Below, piece by piece: positions 11,873-11,879 of a stretch of 11,879 bases of DNA. Source of the stretch: Embleya sp040605455 (GTDB taxonomy: Bacteria; Actinomycetota; Actinomycetes; Streptomycetales; Streptomycetaceae); assembly GCF_040605455.1 (NCBI RefSeq), contig NZ_JBEXCV010000214.1:1-11879 (forward strand), read 5' to 3'. The position numbers and the translations under genes are program-made. Positions within the stretch are counted from its first letter, which is position 1, and each line of letters begins with the position of its first letter. The notes beneath the pieces were generated by a model, which saw nothing but the letters and a program-made list of their open reading frames with translations, was not told the origin of the DNA and ran no database searches.

Positions 11873-11879
11873 GAGCGGA

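Overview
The window is very GC-rich DNA with strong G/C preference at third codon positions, frequent GTG starts and Shine-Dalgarno-type AAGGAG/AGGAGG sites. Protein content (AraC and TetR regulators, VOC proteins, QacA-type MFS pump, microsomal-type epoxide hydrolase, Cys-repeat lipoprotein) points to an actinomycete, most likely a Streptomyces-like member of the Streptomycetales. It reads as chromosomal accessory or housekeeping-periphery DNA: thirteen well-supported genes, one doubtful small ORF at the right edge, and no rRNA, tRNA, insertion sequence, integrase or CRISPR array that I can see.

Layout. 1-162: hairpin-forming GC-rich spacer. 163-783 (+): lipoprotein with a duplicated two-cysteine unit. 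784-1080: intergenic, containing an AT-richer island with three adjacent or overlapping inverted repeats (918-964). 1081-1857 (+): two-domain VOC protein resembling mycobacterial Cfp30B. 2006-2770 (+): HAD-like protein with altered active-site positions, overlapping tail-to-tail with 2736-3188 (-), an RpiB-like sugar-phosphate isomerase homologue with two notable Trp substitutions. Divergent from the latter is an AraC-type regulator (3241-4101, +), followed by a single-domain VOC protein (4245-4652, +) preceded by three 10-bp-spaced CATCCGGC repeats. A long inverted repeat separates it from a convergent class III metallophosphoesterase (4728-5570, -), which is divergent from a GNAT acetyltransferase (5710-6186, +). 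Another strong bidirectional hairpin (6281-6318) follows.

6325-9877 is a run of four genes on the minus strand, in transcription order: secreted His-rich protein (9877-9218), flavin split-barrel protein (9147-8626), TetR regulator (8571-8020) and DHA2/QacA-type MFS exporter (7893-6325). The TetR-MFS pair looks like a self-regulated efflux module. An 18-bp palindrome (TGAGACAT-CT-ATGTCTCA) lies over the predicted promoter just upstream of TetR and is the best operator candidate in the window. On the far side, a 10-bp tandem repeat sits in the divergent spacer ahead of a small two-helix membrane protein (10154-10444, +) and an epoxide hydrolase (10479-11627, +), which ends in a GC hairpin.

Functionally the window is a patchwork of small units: a drug or toxicant efflux unit (TetR/MFS), detoxification-type enzymes (epoxide hydrolase, two VOC proteins, GNAT, flavin split-barrel), a divergent AraC/RpiB-like unit, and two exported proteins of unknown function. 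I found no convincing multi-gene system that is clearly new. The most notable signals are regulatory DNA architecture and catalytic-residue departures in the HAD and RpiB-like proteins. All family assignments come from reading motifs by eye; no database search was run.
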